From NCBI RefSeq assembly GCF_022763345.1, contig NZ_JALEGS010000038.1, positions 1 through 41,829 on the forward strand: a stretch of DNA of 41,829 nucleotides, given 5' to 3'. Below, in pieces: positions 14,950 to 24,205 of this stretch. Position 1 is the stretch's first letter. Each line of letters opens with the position of its first letter. Source of the DNA: Phaeodactylibacter sp. (GTDB lineage: Bacteria > Bacteroidota > Bacteroidia > Chitinophagales > Saprospiraceae). Made by a program: the position numbers and the translations under genes. The notes beneath the pieces were generated by a model. The model was given only the letters and a program-made list of their open reading frames with translations. It searched no databases and was not told the DNA's origin.

Positions 14950-17604
14950 ATGAGGTGCGCCGTGCGCGTTAAAATTTACTGCTTTCTAATTTGCTTTGTG
15001 GTTGCCACGACCACTCACGGGCAAAGTGTGCCCGGCGAACTCATCGCGCAGTTAAGCAGTGCACAGGCTCTGCGCAAAAGTACTTTCCCTTCAGGTTTTA
15101 CTTTTAAGAAAACACTCTCCCGCCCCACTTCCATTCATCTGCTGGCTTACGATACGCTGCGCTATAGCCTGACCGAAGCCATTCAACAGCTTTCCAAACA
15201 CCCGGAAGTGGCACTTGTGCAGCCCAACCACCGCTTGCAAACCCGGGATACCCTGCCTGCCGATCCCTTCTTCCCAGAGCAGTGGCAGTGGCAAAACCTT
15301 TCGACCCAAAATAGCCTCCCAGATGCGGATGTCGATGCAGAACTGGCCTGGAGCCTCCCCTCCTACGGTCCGGCTACAGCATTTGGGGACACCATCGTCA
15401 TCGCTATGCTGGACGATGGCATTCAGGCCAACCACCCCGACCTCGCCGCCAATCTGTGGCGCAATCATGGAGAAATCCCCAACAACCACATCGACGACGA
15501 TCAAAACGGTTACGTAGATGACTACAGAGGGTGGAACCCTGTTTTGGAAAGCGACCATATCCATCAGGGGCACCACGGTACACCGGTAGCTGGTATGATT
15601 GGTGCCGCCTGGCAAAATGGCAAAGGTGGGACAGGCATCGCCCCTCAGATTAAAATCATGGTGATCGCTGGCAGCAGCCAAACCGAAGCGGGTGCTATCG
15701 CGGCCTATGCTTATGTATTGGAGCAACGACTGCGCTACAACGAAACTCAGGGGGAAGCTGGAGCGTTTGTCGTGGCCACGAATACCTCCTGGGGCGTTAA
15801 TGGCCTCTCGCCGGAGGATGCGCCGGTTTGGTGCCAACTGTACGATGACCTCGGGGAAGCGGGCATTTTGAATTGCGCAGCAACTTCCAACTCGAGCTGG
15901 AATATCGATGAAGTGGGCGATATGCCTACAGCCTGCAACAGCCCATATCTGATTACGGTCACGGCTTCCGACCGCATGGATGAATGCACAGGGGCCTTTG
16001 GGCCGGTTTCTGTAGACCTGGCTGCACCTGGAAAGGAAATATTCACCACCCATCCGGGCGGGAATTACGGGTGGAGCTCCGGTACCTCATTTGCCAGCCC
16101 TATTGCCGCGGGGACCATTGGATTACTGTACAGTGCAAACTGCCCCGATTTGAGCAGCCTGGCCCACACTAACCCCGGCGCCGCAGCCCTTGGGGCCAAA
16201 TCAATTCTGCTTAATACAACGGATGCCCTTCCCTCTATGATCGGTCAAACGGTTACGGGAGGAAGGCTCAATACCTTCCGCGCCCTTGAAGAGCTTGCCC
16301 TCAATTGTTTGCCCTGCTCCCCGGTTTACAACCTGAACCTTACTGCCCTGGGTGCTCAGGAAGCCCTCGCCCAGTGGACTACGGCAGACTCTAGCCTTGC
16401 AGTTACCATATATTGGCGGCCTTCTGGTTCAGCCGAATGGGAATCGGTGCCTCATGCATCCTCTCCTTTCCTGCTGTCGGGACTCGATACCTGTACCCAA
16501 TATGAGGTTAAACTGATTCGCCAATGTGCGGACAGCCTGACTTCAGAATCCCCGGTGGCCGAGGTGCGCACAAAGGGATGCTGCCTGCCTCCATCTCAAA
16601 TCACAGCCACATCCGTAACCAACACCAGTGCCATGCTGAGTTGGGAAGCTTCTGAAAATGACGCGGTCTACCAAATACAAGTTCAGAATGAGTCGGGCTG
16701 GATTTTTAGTACCACGAACAGTGGGACCAGCATTCAACTAAGCGGTCTTTCTCCCTGCACGGTCTACGAAGCGTATATGTCAGCCGTTTGTGCTGAAGAC
16801 AGTAACAGCTTCTCCAGTTTGCGCTTCATTACCGCAGGTTGTGGCAGTTGTACTGATTTTGAGTACTGTACATCTTATGGGGGCACCTCGGGCACAGAGT
16901 GGATTGATGCGGTAACATTCGGAGAGCAGTACCATCATAGTGGGTTACATGAGGGCAACCCTTTATTTCCAGGGGCAGGCTTTTCGGTTTCGCGCGGGCA
17001 GATGATCCCGGTTAGCGTTCGGCCTGGTTTTCAGCATATCGCCTATCCGGAGTACATTCGCATTTGGATCGACCTGAATCAGGACGGGCTATTTGCACCG
17101 GTGGCAGAGCTGCTGCTTGATACAATGCTCCTTCCGGATCAGGACAGCCTCTTAACACAGCTGTTGCTACCTGCTGATGCCCTGCCTGGTACAACCCGGA
17201 TGCGTGTCAGCCTCAAGTGGGCCGGTTTTGGAAGCATACGCCCTCAGCCCTGCGAGCCCCATATCCATTTTGGAGAAGTGGAAGATTATTGTGTAGATAT
17301 TCAGGAGCCGCCGGTGACCAGTAGTACGGACGCGGCCGAAGAGGCCGGAAAGGCGCTACAGGTCTGGCCCAACCCCTTTGGTAACGTCCTCCAATTGAAA
17401 ATTCCTGCTGATGCTCCGGAAGCGGAGGTGCAGCTGATTGGGGTGGATGGCCGGCTCCTGTTGCAAAGGACCTTACGCTTGCGCTCTGGCCAACCCGCTA
17501 GTTTACCCATACCTAATACTCTGCCCCCGGGCTGGTATTTGCTTCGTGCCAAGGTCGGGAGCGAAGTCTTACAGCAGCCCGTCCTGCACCATTCGACAGA
17601 ATAA
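14950..17604 (+). CDS. Secreted subtilisin-like serine protease with FN3, GEVED and T9SS sorting domains
   Basis: This is an 884-residue secreted S8 peptidase. After a signal peptide (about 1-25, ending THGQ) comes a short prosequence and the catalytic domain with Asp155 (AMLDDGI), His209 (GHHGTPVAG) and Ser380 (SSGTSFASP), all present, plus a calcium-type loop DDDQNGYVDD. The C-terminal half has two fibronectin III-like domains (about 450-625), a GEVED domain (about 635-790, ending GEVEDYCVDI) and a T9SS type A sorting domain (about 800-884, WPNPFGNVLQL ... GWYLLRAKV). It should be exported by the type IX system and released or attached at the surface, digesting extracellular protein. A GTG at 14926 could extend it by 8 residues, but the ATG gives the cleaner signal peptide. 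Confidence 0.9.
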   Translation: MRCAVRVKIYCFLICFVVATTTHGQSVPGELIAQLSSAQALRKSTFPSGFTFKKTLSRPTSIHLLAYDTLRYSLTEAIQQLSKHPEVALVQPNHRLQTRDTLPADPFFPEQWQWQNLSTQNSLPDADVDAELAWSLPSYGPATAFGDTIVIAMLDDGIQANHPDLAANLWRNHGEIPNNHIDDDQNGYVDDYRGWNPVLESDHIHQGHHGTPVAGMIGAAWQNGKGGTGIAPQIKIMVIAGSSQTEAGAIAAYAYVLEQRLRYNETQGEAGAFVVATNTSWGVNGLSPEDAPVWCQLYDDLGEAGILNCAATSNSSWNIDEVGDMPTACNSPYLITVTASDRMDECTGAFGPVSVDLAAPGKEIFTTHPGGNYGWSSGTSFASPIAAGTIGLLYSANCPDLSSLAHTNPGAAALGAKSILLNTTDALPSMIGQTVTGGRLNTFRALEELALNCLPCSPVYNLNLTALGAQEALAQWTTADSSLAVTIYWRPSGSAEWESVPHASSPFLLSGLDTCTQYEVKLIRQCADSLTSESPVAEVRTKGCCLPPSQITATSVTNTSAMLSWEASENDAVYQIQVQNESGWIFSTTNSGTSIQLSGLSPCTVYEAYMSAVCAEDSNSFSSLRFITAGCGSCTDFEYCTSYGGTSGTEWIDAVTFGEQYHHSGLHEGNPLFPGAGFSVSRGQMIPVSVRPGFQHIAYPEYIRIWIDLNQDGLFAPVAELLLDTMLLPDQDSLLTQLLLPADALPGTTRMRVSLKWAGFGSIRPQPCEPHIHFGEVEDYCVDIQEPPVTSSTDAAEEAGKALQVWPNPFGNVLQLKIPADAPEAEVQLIGVDGRLLLQRTLRLRSGQPASLPIPNTLPPGWYLLRAKVGSEVLQQPVLHHSTE

Positions 17605-17642
17605 AGGGATGGCCAACATTGGCTTTTCAACCGCTCGTGCTG

Positions 17643-18242
17643 CTAGCCGGCATACCGCTGGTCTAGTGCAAACTGCTCCGGGTGCTTGCCAGGGATGTCT
17701 TTATAAAAGTCCATAATGATTTTCAGGTCCGCTTCGATGTCACCGGATGGATAAACCGGGCCACCTACCCCTGCCTCTTTTTTGGCATAGTTGAGGTAAC
17801 CCAGGCATATCGGTGCTTTGGCTTGCAAAGCAGCGTAGTAAAAGCCCGTTTTCCACTTCTCCCGCTTAGAGCGGGTCCCCTCCGGTGTGACCATTATGGC
17901 GATTTTATCGTGCTTTTCCAGCAGCTCCGCCATCACTTGGGTGTAGCTGGGCCGCTCGCCCGTGTTCCCGCGTGGCCGGCGGTCAATGGCCAGGCCTCCA
18001 AGAGGGCCAATGATCAAATTGAGCGGAAAACGCATCCACTCCCTTTTAATCGTAAACTTCAGGGGTACGCCCATGACGTAGAAACCCAGCCGGGCATAGT
18101 AGATATCCCAATTGGAAGTATGTGGTGCCGCTATGATCACACAATGCTCTACCTCCTCAGGTACGGAGGGATTCAGGCGCCAACCGGACAACCGGAGCAA
18201 AAATTCTGCAAGTCGCTTTCCCATGTCAATAAGTTCTGCCAC
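17643..18242 (-). CDS. PlsC-like lysophospholipid acyltransferase
   Basis: This 199-residue member of the glycerol-phosphate acyltransferase superfamily transfers an acyl chain to a lysophospholipid or related acceptor. The HX4D catalytic motif is HTSNWD (His41, Asp46), and the substrate-binding motif is PEGTRS (120-125). A hydrophobic stretch around 74-85 (LNLIIGPLGGLA) may dip into the membrane. It is shorter than typical PlsC (about 240) and lacks a clear N-terminal membrane anchor, which resembles the small acyltransferases common in Bacteroidota. Its stop lies 38 bp from that of the convergent protease gene. The exact acceptor (1-acyl-glycerol-3-phosphate or an ornithine/amino lipid) cannot be told. 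Confidence 0.8.
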   Translation of the reverse strand: MAELIDMGKRLAEFLLRLSGWRLNPSVPEEVEHCVIIAAPHTSNWDIYYARLGFYVMGVPLKFTIKREWMRFPLNLIIGPLGGLAIDRRPRGNTGERPSYTQVMAELLEKHDKIAIMVTPEGTRSKREKWKTGFYYAALQAKAPICLGYLNYAKKEAGVGGPVYPSGDIEADLKIIMDFYKDIPGKHPEQFALDQRYAG

Positions 18243-18382
18243 AAAGATGGGAAATAATGCCGAACAGGAAACTTATCTCTGCCAACAAACGTTTAATGTT
18301 AACTGTATGTTAACTAACTATTAATTTAACGTTACTCGCCTGCGTTTTGAGGCAGGCCAACGTGGAGAAAAGAACAGAAGAG

Positions 18383-19273
18383 ATGAAAAAACTACTCACC
18401 ACCCTACTATTTGCCGCTTTCTGCGGCCATACTGTGCTTCCGCAAAGCAACAATTTCAAGAAAATACCTTTTCGCCTGGTTAATAACATGGTCATTGTTG
18501 AGGCCAGAATGAATGGAGAAACCGGCAGTTTTATTTTAGACACGGGCTTCCCTCAATCGGTAGTCAACCCGCGGCAGGTGAATGGCTTGGTAAGAGTTCC
18601 TGCTCAGCAGCAGCGGTCTGTTTTCAGCGGCATTCCGGTAAGTGTAGAGGAATTCGAATGGGCGGGCATGGAACGCCAGGATATGAAAGCGGTTGCGATG
18701 AATATCAGCCACCTGGAATCAACGGCTAACCAGGAAATTATGGGGATTATTGGAGCTGAAGTATTGCGGCAATCTGAAGTCATGTTCGACTTTCGCAATC
18801 AGGTCGTCCTGCTCTATGACCGCAAGGATAGCTGGCTGCACGAACAACACAAACCACAGTTTAGCTTACCCTTTGACCTTGAACAGGGCCTGCCGGTACT
18901 CCAAGCTGAAATTGGTGGGAAAACCTACCGGTTAGGTCTGGACATAGGTGGCCGCTACAACCTGATGCGGGAACACCTACTGCCCCAGCTTCCAAGAGAA
19001 GTTATTGGGCGGGTGACTCAGCAAAAGTTGCTGGACTTTGCCAATATGCCGGACTACTTCGACAAAGCGCCGGTGTCAGGGATGGCAATTGAGGACCGTT
19101 CCTTTGACCCAACCACTTTTGTGTTTGCCACCCTAAAGAAAGGGATTGCTTCCGATATCGACGGCATTTTGGGATTGGAGTTCCTGGCACGATACCGATT
19201 TGCGATCAACTACCACAAGAAAACCATCTATTTCTGGCCACACGGTTCAGAGATCAATCATCGTCAGATATAG
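18383..19273 (+). CDS. Exported retropepsin-like aspartic protease
   Basis: This 296-residue protein has a signal peptide (about 1-21, ending LPQ) and two related halves. The first contains the aspartic protease motif FILDTGFPQSVV (Asp53). The second has a similar strand-turn, RLGLDIGGRYNLM (Asp187), followed by the typical DGILGLEFLARYRFAINY (about 257-274). This is the retropepsin-like or clan AA family, acting in the periplasm or at the surface; the substrate is unknown. An in-frame TTG at 18347 would add 12 residues but precedes the signal peptide, so ATG 18383 is preferred. Two copies of ATGTTAACT 11 bp apart and a GCCTGC/GCAGGC hairpin (18338-18357) lie upstream and may be regulatory. 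The 3' end overlaps that of rmuC by 20 bp. Confidence 0.75.
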   Translation: MKKLLTTLLFAAFCGHTVLPQSNNFKKIPFRLVNNMVIVEARMNGETGSFILDTGFPQSVVNPRQVNGLVRVPAQQQRSVFSGIPVSVEEFEWAGMERQDMKAVAMNISHLESTANQEIMGIIGAEVLRQSEVMFDFRNQVVLLYDRKDSWLHEQHKPQFSLPFDLEQGLPVLQAEIGGKTYRLGLDIGGRYNLMREHLLPQLPREVIGRVTQQKLLDFANMPDYFDKAPVSGMAIEDRSFDPTTFVFATLKKGIASDIDGILGLEFLARYRFAINYHKKTIYFWPHGSEINHRQI

Positions 19274-20621
19274 GCGATTCCAAGCCGGATGACCGGGCAG
19301 CTTCCACGATATCTTCCGGGAGCTGCCGGGAGGTCCGGGCCCCCAGTTCCCGGATACGTTCTGCCCGCCCCACCAGGGTATCGCCGTACTTTTTTGAATC
19401 CACAAGTTTGTTCATGGCATCATCGTAGGCATGCTGGGCCTGCTGAATCCGCTGCCCCACCCCTTTGAGGTCATCCACAAAGTTGACAAACTTATCGTAA
19501 AGCATGCCGCTCTGCCGGGCAATCTCCAGTACACTGCTCTTTTGTTTTTCCTGCTTCCAGATATAGCTTACTGTGCGCATCGTGGCCAGAAGAGTGGAAT
19601 TCGATACGACCACCACGTTAGCATCGAGGGCATCCACGAATAGCTGTGGGTCCTGCTGCACGGCCAGGGCAAAAGCCGGTTCTATGGGGATGTAAAGCAA
19701 GAGGTAATCCGGCGTATGGATTTGGTACAGGTTTGTGTAGTTCTTGCTGCTAAGGTCGCGGATATGGCGCCGGATGCTGTCAATATGCGCTTTCAGATGG
19801 CGCTCCCTTTCCTGCTTGTCCTCGGTATTGAAGCAGCGGTCGTAAGCCCTCAGGGAGACTTTAGAGTCAATAATCAGGGTTTTATCCTCAGGTAAATTGA
19901 TGATAAAGTCGGGGCGTTTGGCTTTGCCATTCTCGTCCCGGAAAGTAGGTTGCACCTGGAAATGTACATTCTTCTGCAGCCCTGCTTTCTCCAGCAATAG
20001 CTCCAGCTGAACCTCTCCCCAATCGCCTTGCGCTTTGTTATCTCCCTTGAGCGCACTGGCGAGGTTGTTGGCATCTTCGCTCAGCTGCTGATTGAGCGCC
20101 CGCAGCCCTTCAATTTCCTTCTTCAGGCTAATGCGGTCCCGGGTTTCTTCCAGGAAGCGCTTTTCGATCCCTTCCTCAAAGGTTTTGATCCGTTCCCGCA
20201 ACGGCGACAACAACTGGTCTAGTTGCTGATGGTTTTGGGCCGTAAACTTCCGGCTCTTCTCCTCCAGCAGGCGGTTCGCCAGGTTTTCAAATTCTGACTG
20301 GAAGCGCTGCTGCAATTGTACAGATTCCTCCTTTTGATGGCGCAAGGAATCTTCCAGCTGCAGGTTGGCCTGCTCCAGCCGGGCGGCTTTTTCGGACGCC
20401 ATGCGGTAGGCTTCCTGTAGCTCGAACAAGTCTTCCCGTTGCGCATCGGACTGCTGCTCCAGCTGTTGGTATAAACTGCGGTGTACATACTGTGCATCGA
20501 TGTCCTCCTGAGAGAATGCATTGCCCTGAAACCGTAATTTAGCAGCTATCCAGCCGCCCAGCCCACCGGCAAACAGCCCGATAAGCAAAAAGAGGAGCCC
20601 AAGCAATAATTCGTCTGGCAT
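19254..20621 (-). CDS. rmuC: DNA recombination protein RmuC
   Basis: This 455-residue protein has an N-terminal membrane anchor (about 4-28, LLLGLLFLLIGLFAGGLGGW) and a long coiled coil (about 45-190). The conserved RmuC domain (about 190-400) contains GDWGEVQLELLLEKAGL, KRPDFIINLPEDKTLIIDSK and LLYIPIEPAFA. The DF..(x)..IDSK arrangement is the PD-(D/E)xK-like nuclease core of the family. RmuC limits recombination at inverted repeats and has been linked to defence against transposable elements in other bacteria. It sits 79 bp downstream of the trehalose synthase fusion on the same strand, and its last 20 bp overlap the convergent aspartic protease gene. The length is normal. Confidence 0.9.
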   Translation of the reverse strand: MPDELLLGLLFLLIGLFAGGLGGWIAAKLRFQGNAFSQEDIDAQYVHRSLYQQLEQQSDAQREDLFELQEAYRMASEKAARLEQANLQLEDSLRHQKEESVQLQQRFQSEFENLANRLLEEKSRKFTAQNHQQLDQLLSPLRERIKTFEEGIEKRFLEETRDRISLKKEIEGLRALNQQLSEDANNLASALKGDNKAQGDWGEVQLELLLEKAGLQKNVHFQVQPTFRDENGKAKRPDFIINLPEDKTLIIDSKVSLRAYDRCFNTEDKQERERHLKAHIDSIRRHIRDLSSKNYTNLYQIHTPDYLLLYIPIEPAFALAVQQDPQLFVDALDANVVVVSNSTLLATMRTVSYIWKQEKQKSSVLEIARQSGMLYDKFVNFVDDLKGVGQRIQQAQHAYDDAMNKLVDSKKYGDTLVGRAERIRELGARTSRQLPEDIVEAARSSGLESPISDDD

Positions 20622-20700
20622 AGCAAAAGGTTATCAACAAAATAATGGAACTCTATCGCCAATAAAGTTACACCATTTGATTCAAACCTACGGCTTTTGC

Positions 20701-23700
20701 CTATCTTTTTACATCAATTTGCCGCATTAGCCCACAGTAAGGAATCGCTTCCCACCCCCGGTTCTGCCGCAATTCGAAACCTAGTTCGTAGAGGTGCCGC
20801 TCCAGCTGGAAGGTATGCATCAGCAGCTTCCAGTCTTCCTCAGAGGATGGGAGGAGGCCAGCAGCCCGGGCCACGGGCAGATACCCTTCCAAAAAGGCAT
20901 TGTGAATTGCATCATACCAGGCCTCCGCATAGGCCAGGAGTTCACTTTCATTAGGCTCTACCGGCTTGATTTGTGTAATCAGTGCGGCGAGGGCAGCATA
21001 ATATAGCGAGCTCGACAGGCTGGCCAGGTCACGGACAGGAGACTTCCGAAGCCGGAGTTCACTGAAACTGCGGGTCCGGTCCCCTTCAAAATTAAACAGC
21101 ACAAAAGAATTACCGGTAAACAGGACTTTTTCCAGCTGAAGGTCGCCGTGCACCCGGATTTTCACAGCATCCAGCTTATGATCGTAAATCTGGCGCAGCT
21201 CGTTTGTGATGCGTTTTTTGTGCTCCAGCAGCATAGCCTTCTGGTGGTCCGGCATCCTGTTGGACTTGTTCATCAGCTGGAAACTGGACCGCAGTTGGGA
21301 ATTCCAGGCCGAGAATAAAGAACGCTGGTAATGAAGCGAGAAAGCCTCAGGCTGAAAGTCAGGCCGGTCATTCTCCGTCAGCCCTTTGTGGAACTCCGCC
21401 ACGGTTTGCCCCAGCAACTGGGCGCGGGTCAGGGGGATATCACCAAAAAACTGTGCCTGAATCCCATTGTCCAGAGGCGGCAGGTTCTCCCGCTCTACGC
21501 TAATGTATTCGAGGAAACGCCTGGCGTTGTCGTAAAAGTACGTCCAGGCAGTGCCCTGATTGGCCACGTAGGGCTCAAGTACGGCAAGGATGTAAGGGTG
21601 CTTGTTCTTATCCTGGTACTCCAGGTGGCTCAGGTAGCCCGGCACCGGCAGGTCCGAGTCATGCCCGTACTTGTTAATTTCCAGTTCCGGGTTCGGCGTA
21701 TCTTCCAACCGGCGGAACACCTTTAGAAAGTACTGGTCTCCAAAAGCCAGCGCCCGGTGGTTGCTCTGAGTAGCAATGACCCTGGCGGGCGGAAGCGGTT
21801 GATCAGAAGTGTCGCCATTCAGGCGGTTGCTCAGCTGGAAGCTAAAGCCTTCAGGGAGTTCAGTTTTCCCTTCGAGCAGATAGCGCAGCAGGTAGTTTCG
21901 GAAACCCGTGCTTTCGTCTGCTTCGAAAATATAACCTTCCTGTTCAGTGCCAGTGAGGCAGCACAATATCTGATTGGCCGCCGGGGCGTTAGGCTGCCGT
22001 TGATAGTCGCCCTTGCGCATAGCCAGTGGCATAAAGTATAACTCGGGGAATCCCTCGGTGTAGTGGGTCCGCAGAATCATCAGCAGGGAACGGCCGCCCT
22101 CGTAGCGAAGAGGCTCTACCTTTACGATTTCCACGCTGTCCAGCTTGCGCCCATCGATGTTGTATTTCTGGGTGCGGCTAAGGAATTTGCGCACCACTTC
22201 CCGCAATTCCGGGTGGTACTTCTTGTCCTGAATAAAATCCGTCCACCGCTCGGGGCTCCACTGCAACTCCGGTATCTTTACGTTGGAGCGACCGTTTTGG
22301 TAAGCGGGCTCCAGCTCAAACCAGTAATAACCAAATGGGCCGATGGTGAAGCGGTTCTGCCCGCGTGTAATGGGCGGGAACTGCGCCTGACCAAATGTTT
22401 CGATAGGCTGGTAACGTTCAAACTCGGGCAGCTCAAGGTCAACAGCCTGCGCATGCCGGGAGAGATTGGCAATCACCAGCAAGTGCTCGTCTTCAAACGA
22501 ACGGGTGAATGCCAACACCTTGGCATTTTCCGGCGAGAGAAATTTGATGTCTCCGCGCCCAAAGGCTTTGTACCGCCGCCGCACGTTAATGATGCGCCTC
22601 ATCCACCAAAGTAGAGATGAGGAATTGTTTTGCTGTACCTCGACATTGATAGTGGAATACTGGTACTCCGGATCGTTAATTAAAGGCAGGTAGAGCTTGT
22701 GCGGATGGGTGTTGGAAAAACCGGCATTCCGGTCCACATTCCACTGCATGGGCGTGCGCACTCCGTCCCGGTCACCGAGGTGAACGTTATCGCCCATACC
22801 GATCTCATCGCCGTAGTAAAGGACCGGCGTGCCGGGCAGGCTGAGGAGTAGGGAATTCATTAGCTCAATCTTCTGCCGGTTGTTGTCCAGCAGTGGAGCC
22901 AGGCGGTGACGGATCCCCAGATTAATCCGGGAGGCAGAGTCTTTATTGTAGGCCCGGTACATGTAGTCCCGCTCTTCATCGGTCACCATTTCCAGAGTAA
23001 GCTCATCGTGGTTGCGCAGGAAAATACCCCACTGGCAGTTTTCCGGAATTTCCGGTGTCTGTTCGATGATATCGATGATCGGATACCGGTCCTCCATTTT
23101 GATGGCCATGAACATGCGCGGCATGATGGGGAAGTGGTAGTTCATATGGCACTCGTCACCATCACCGAAGTAGGAAGCAGAATCTTCTGGCCACATGTTG
23201 GCTTCCGCCAAAAGCATGACGTTGGGGTTGCGGGCTTCCACATGAGCACGGAGTTTTTTCAGGAAAACGTGGGTCTCCGGCAGGTTTTCGCAGTTGGTCC
23301 CGTCCCGTTCAAACAGGTAGGGAATGGCATCAAGGCGGAACCCATCTACGCCCATATCGGTCCAGAAATCAATCATCTTGAAGATTTCGTCCTGTACGGC
23401 GGGATTGTCAAAATTCAGGTCGGGCTGATGGCTGTAGAAGCGGTGCCAGTAGTAGGCTTGTGCCTGATCGTCCCAGGTCCAGTTGGACTTTTCAAAATCC
23501 TGGAAAATAATCCGGACATCTTTGTACCGATCGGTGGTTTCGCTCCAAACATAGTAGTCGCGCTCGGGGCTGCCGGCCGGTGCCTTCCGCGCACGTTGAA
23601 ACCAGGGGTGCTGATCGGAAGTATGGTTGATGACCAGCTCTGTGATGACCTTCAGCCCGCGCTTGTGGGCTTCATCCAGCAAGGTTTTGAATTGCCGGAC

Positions 23701-23955
23701 TGTACCGTAGTCGGGATTGATGGAGTAATAATCAGAGATATCGTAGCCGCCGTCCCGCTGCGGAGAGGGATAAAAGGGCAAGAGCCAGATAGCGGTTACA
23801 CCCAGGTCTTGCAGGTAGTCCAGCCGCTGAATCAGCCCGTTGAAATCGCCAATACCATCGGCATTGCTGTCCTGAAAGGCTTTAATGTGGAGTTCGTAAA
23901 TAATAGCATCCTTGAACCAAAGCGGGTCCTGCTGTGTCTTGTTTTGCTGCGGCAT
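20701..23955 (-). CDS. treS: Trehalose synthase (TreS) fused to a maltokinase-like domain
   Basis: This 1084-residue cytoplasmic fusion protein has two parts. Residues about 10-550 form a GH13 trehalose synthase interconverting maltose and trehalose: GFRLDAIPY (nucleophile Asp209), LLAEANMW (acid/base Glu251) and RNHDEL (Asp317) are all present. Residues about 570-1084 form a maltokinase (Pep2/Mak)-like domain, which would normally make maltose 1-phosphate for GlgE. In this copy the catalytic loop keeps Asp938 (VHGDLQLEKVL), but the metal-ligand position, usually Gln (HGDYHLGQ), is Lys943. The usual DFEG motif is NFEG (Asn955). The kinase half may therefore be weak or inactive. No glgE or glgB lies in the window. 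Length and order are those of known TreS-Pep2 fusions. Confidence 0.92.
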   Translation of the reverse strand: MPQQNKTQQDPLWFKDAIIYELHIKAFQDSNADGIGDFNGLIQRLDYLQDLGVTAIWLLPFYPSPQRDGGYDISDYYSINPDYGTVRQFKTLLDEAHKRGLKVITELVINHTSDQHPWFQRARKAPAGSPERDYYVWSETTDRYKDVRIIFQDFEKSNWTWDDQAQAYYWHRFYSHQPDLNFDNPAVQDEIFKMIDFWTDMGVDGFRLDAIPYLFERDGTNCENLPETHVFLKKLRAHVEARNPNVMLLAEANMWPEDSASYFGDGDECHMNYHFPIMPRMFMAIKMEDRYPIIDIIEQTPEIPENCQWGIFLRNHDELTLEMVTDEERDYMYRAYNKDSASRINLGIRHRLAPLLDNNRQKIELMNSLLLSLPGTPVLYYGDEIGMGDNVHLGDRDGVRTPMQWNVDRNAGFSNTHPHKLYLPLINDPEYQYSTINVEVQQNNSSSLLWWMRRIINVRRRYKAFGRGDIKFLSPENAKVLAFTRSFEDEHLLVIANLSRHAQAVDLELPEFERYQPIETFGQAQFPPITRGQNRFTIGPFGYYWFELEPAYQNGRSNVKIPELQWSPERWTDFIQDKKYHPELREVVRKFLSRTQKYNIDGRKLDSVEIVKVEPLRYEGGRSLLMILRTHYTEGFPELYFMPLAMRKGDYQRQPNAPAANQILCCLTGTEQEGYIFEADESTGFRNYLLRYLLEGKTELPEGFSFQLSNRLNGDTSDQPLPPARVIATQSNHRALAFGDQYFLKVFRRLEDTPNPELEINKYGHDSDLPVPGYLSHLEYQDKNKHPYILAVLEPYVANQGTAWTYFYDNARRFLEYISVERENLPPLDNGIQAQFFGDIPLTRAQLLGQTVAEFHKGLTENDRPDFQPEAFSLHYQRSLFSAWNSQLRSSFQLMNKSNRMPDHQKAMLLEHKKRITNELRQIYDHKLDAVKIRVHGDLQLEKVLFTGNSFVLFNFEGDRTRSFSELRLRKSPVRDLASLSSSLYYAALAALITQIKPVEPNESELLAYAEAWYDAIHNAFLEGYLPVARAAGLLPSSEEDWKLLMHTFQLERHLYELGFELRQNRGWEAIPYCGLMRQIDVKR

Positions 23956-24205
23956 GAAGTTAGATTAGTGCGGTTTTAAGATGGAACGAACGGGCTGAAA
24001 CCACAGATCACGAGCAGACCAACGGGGCAAAAACGCCTTACGCTCGCCAGGACCAATGGATTCAGTGCGGTTTTCGGATAGGAAACGTCAAAGTGGCCAC
24101 CCTTGTGCAGCGCCGCCACCAGATTTCCTGCTTTGGTCTTATGGTAGGGAGAGCGATAATAAGCATATCCGCTGAGAAATGAAAATCTACCGCCAAGAGA
24201 AAGGG

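Noticed and set aside
15091..16053. Open frame of 320 codons on the minus strand
   Set aside because: It lies opposite the subtilisin catalytic domain, whose active-site motifs are all intact; no protein features on the minus frame.
17612..17627. Terminator between the subtilisin and acyltransferase genes
   Set aside because: GCCA/TGGC with a 4-nt loop and four T's is too short a stem to support.
22906..23979. Open frame of 357 codons on the plus strand
   Set aside because: It is antisense to the GH13 domain of TreS; its sequence has no family features.
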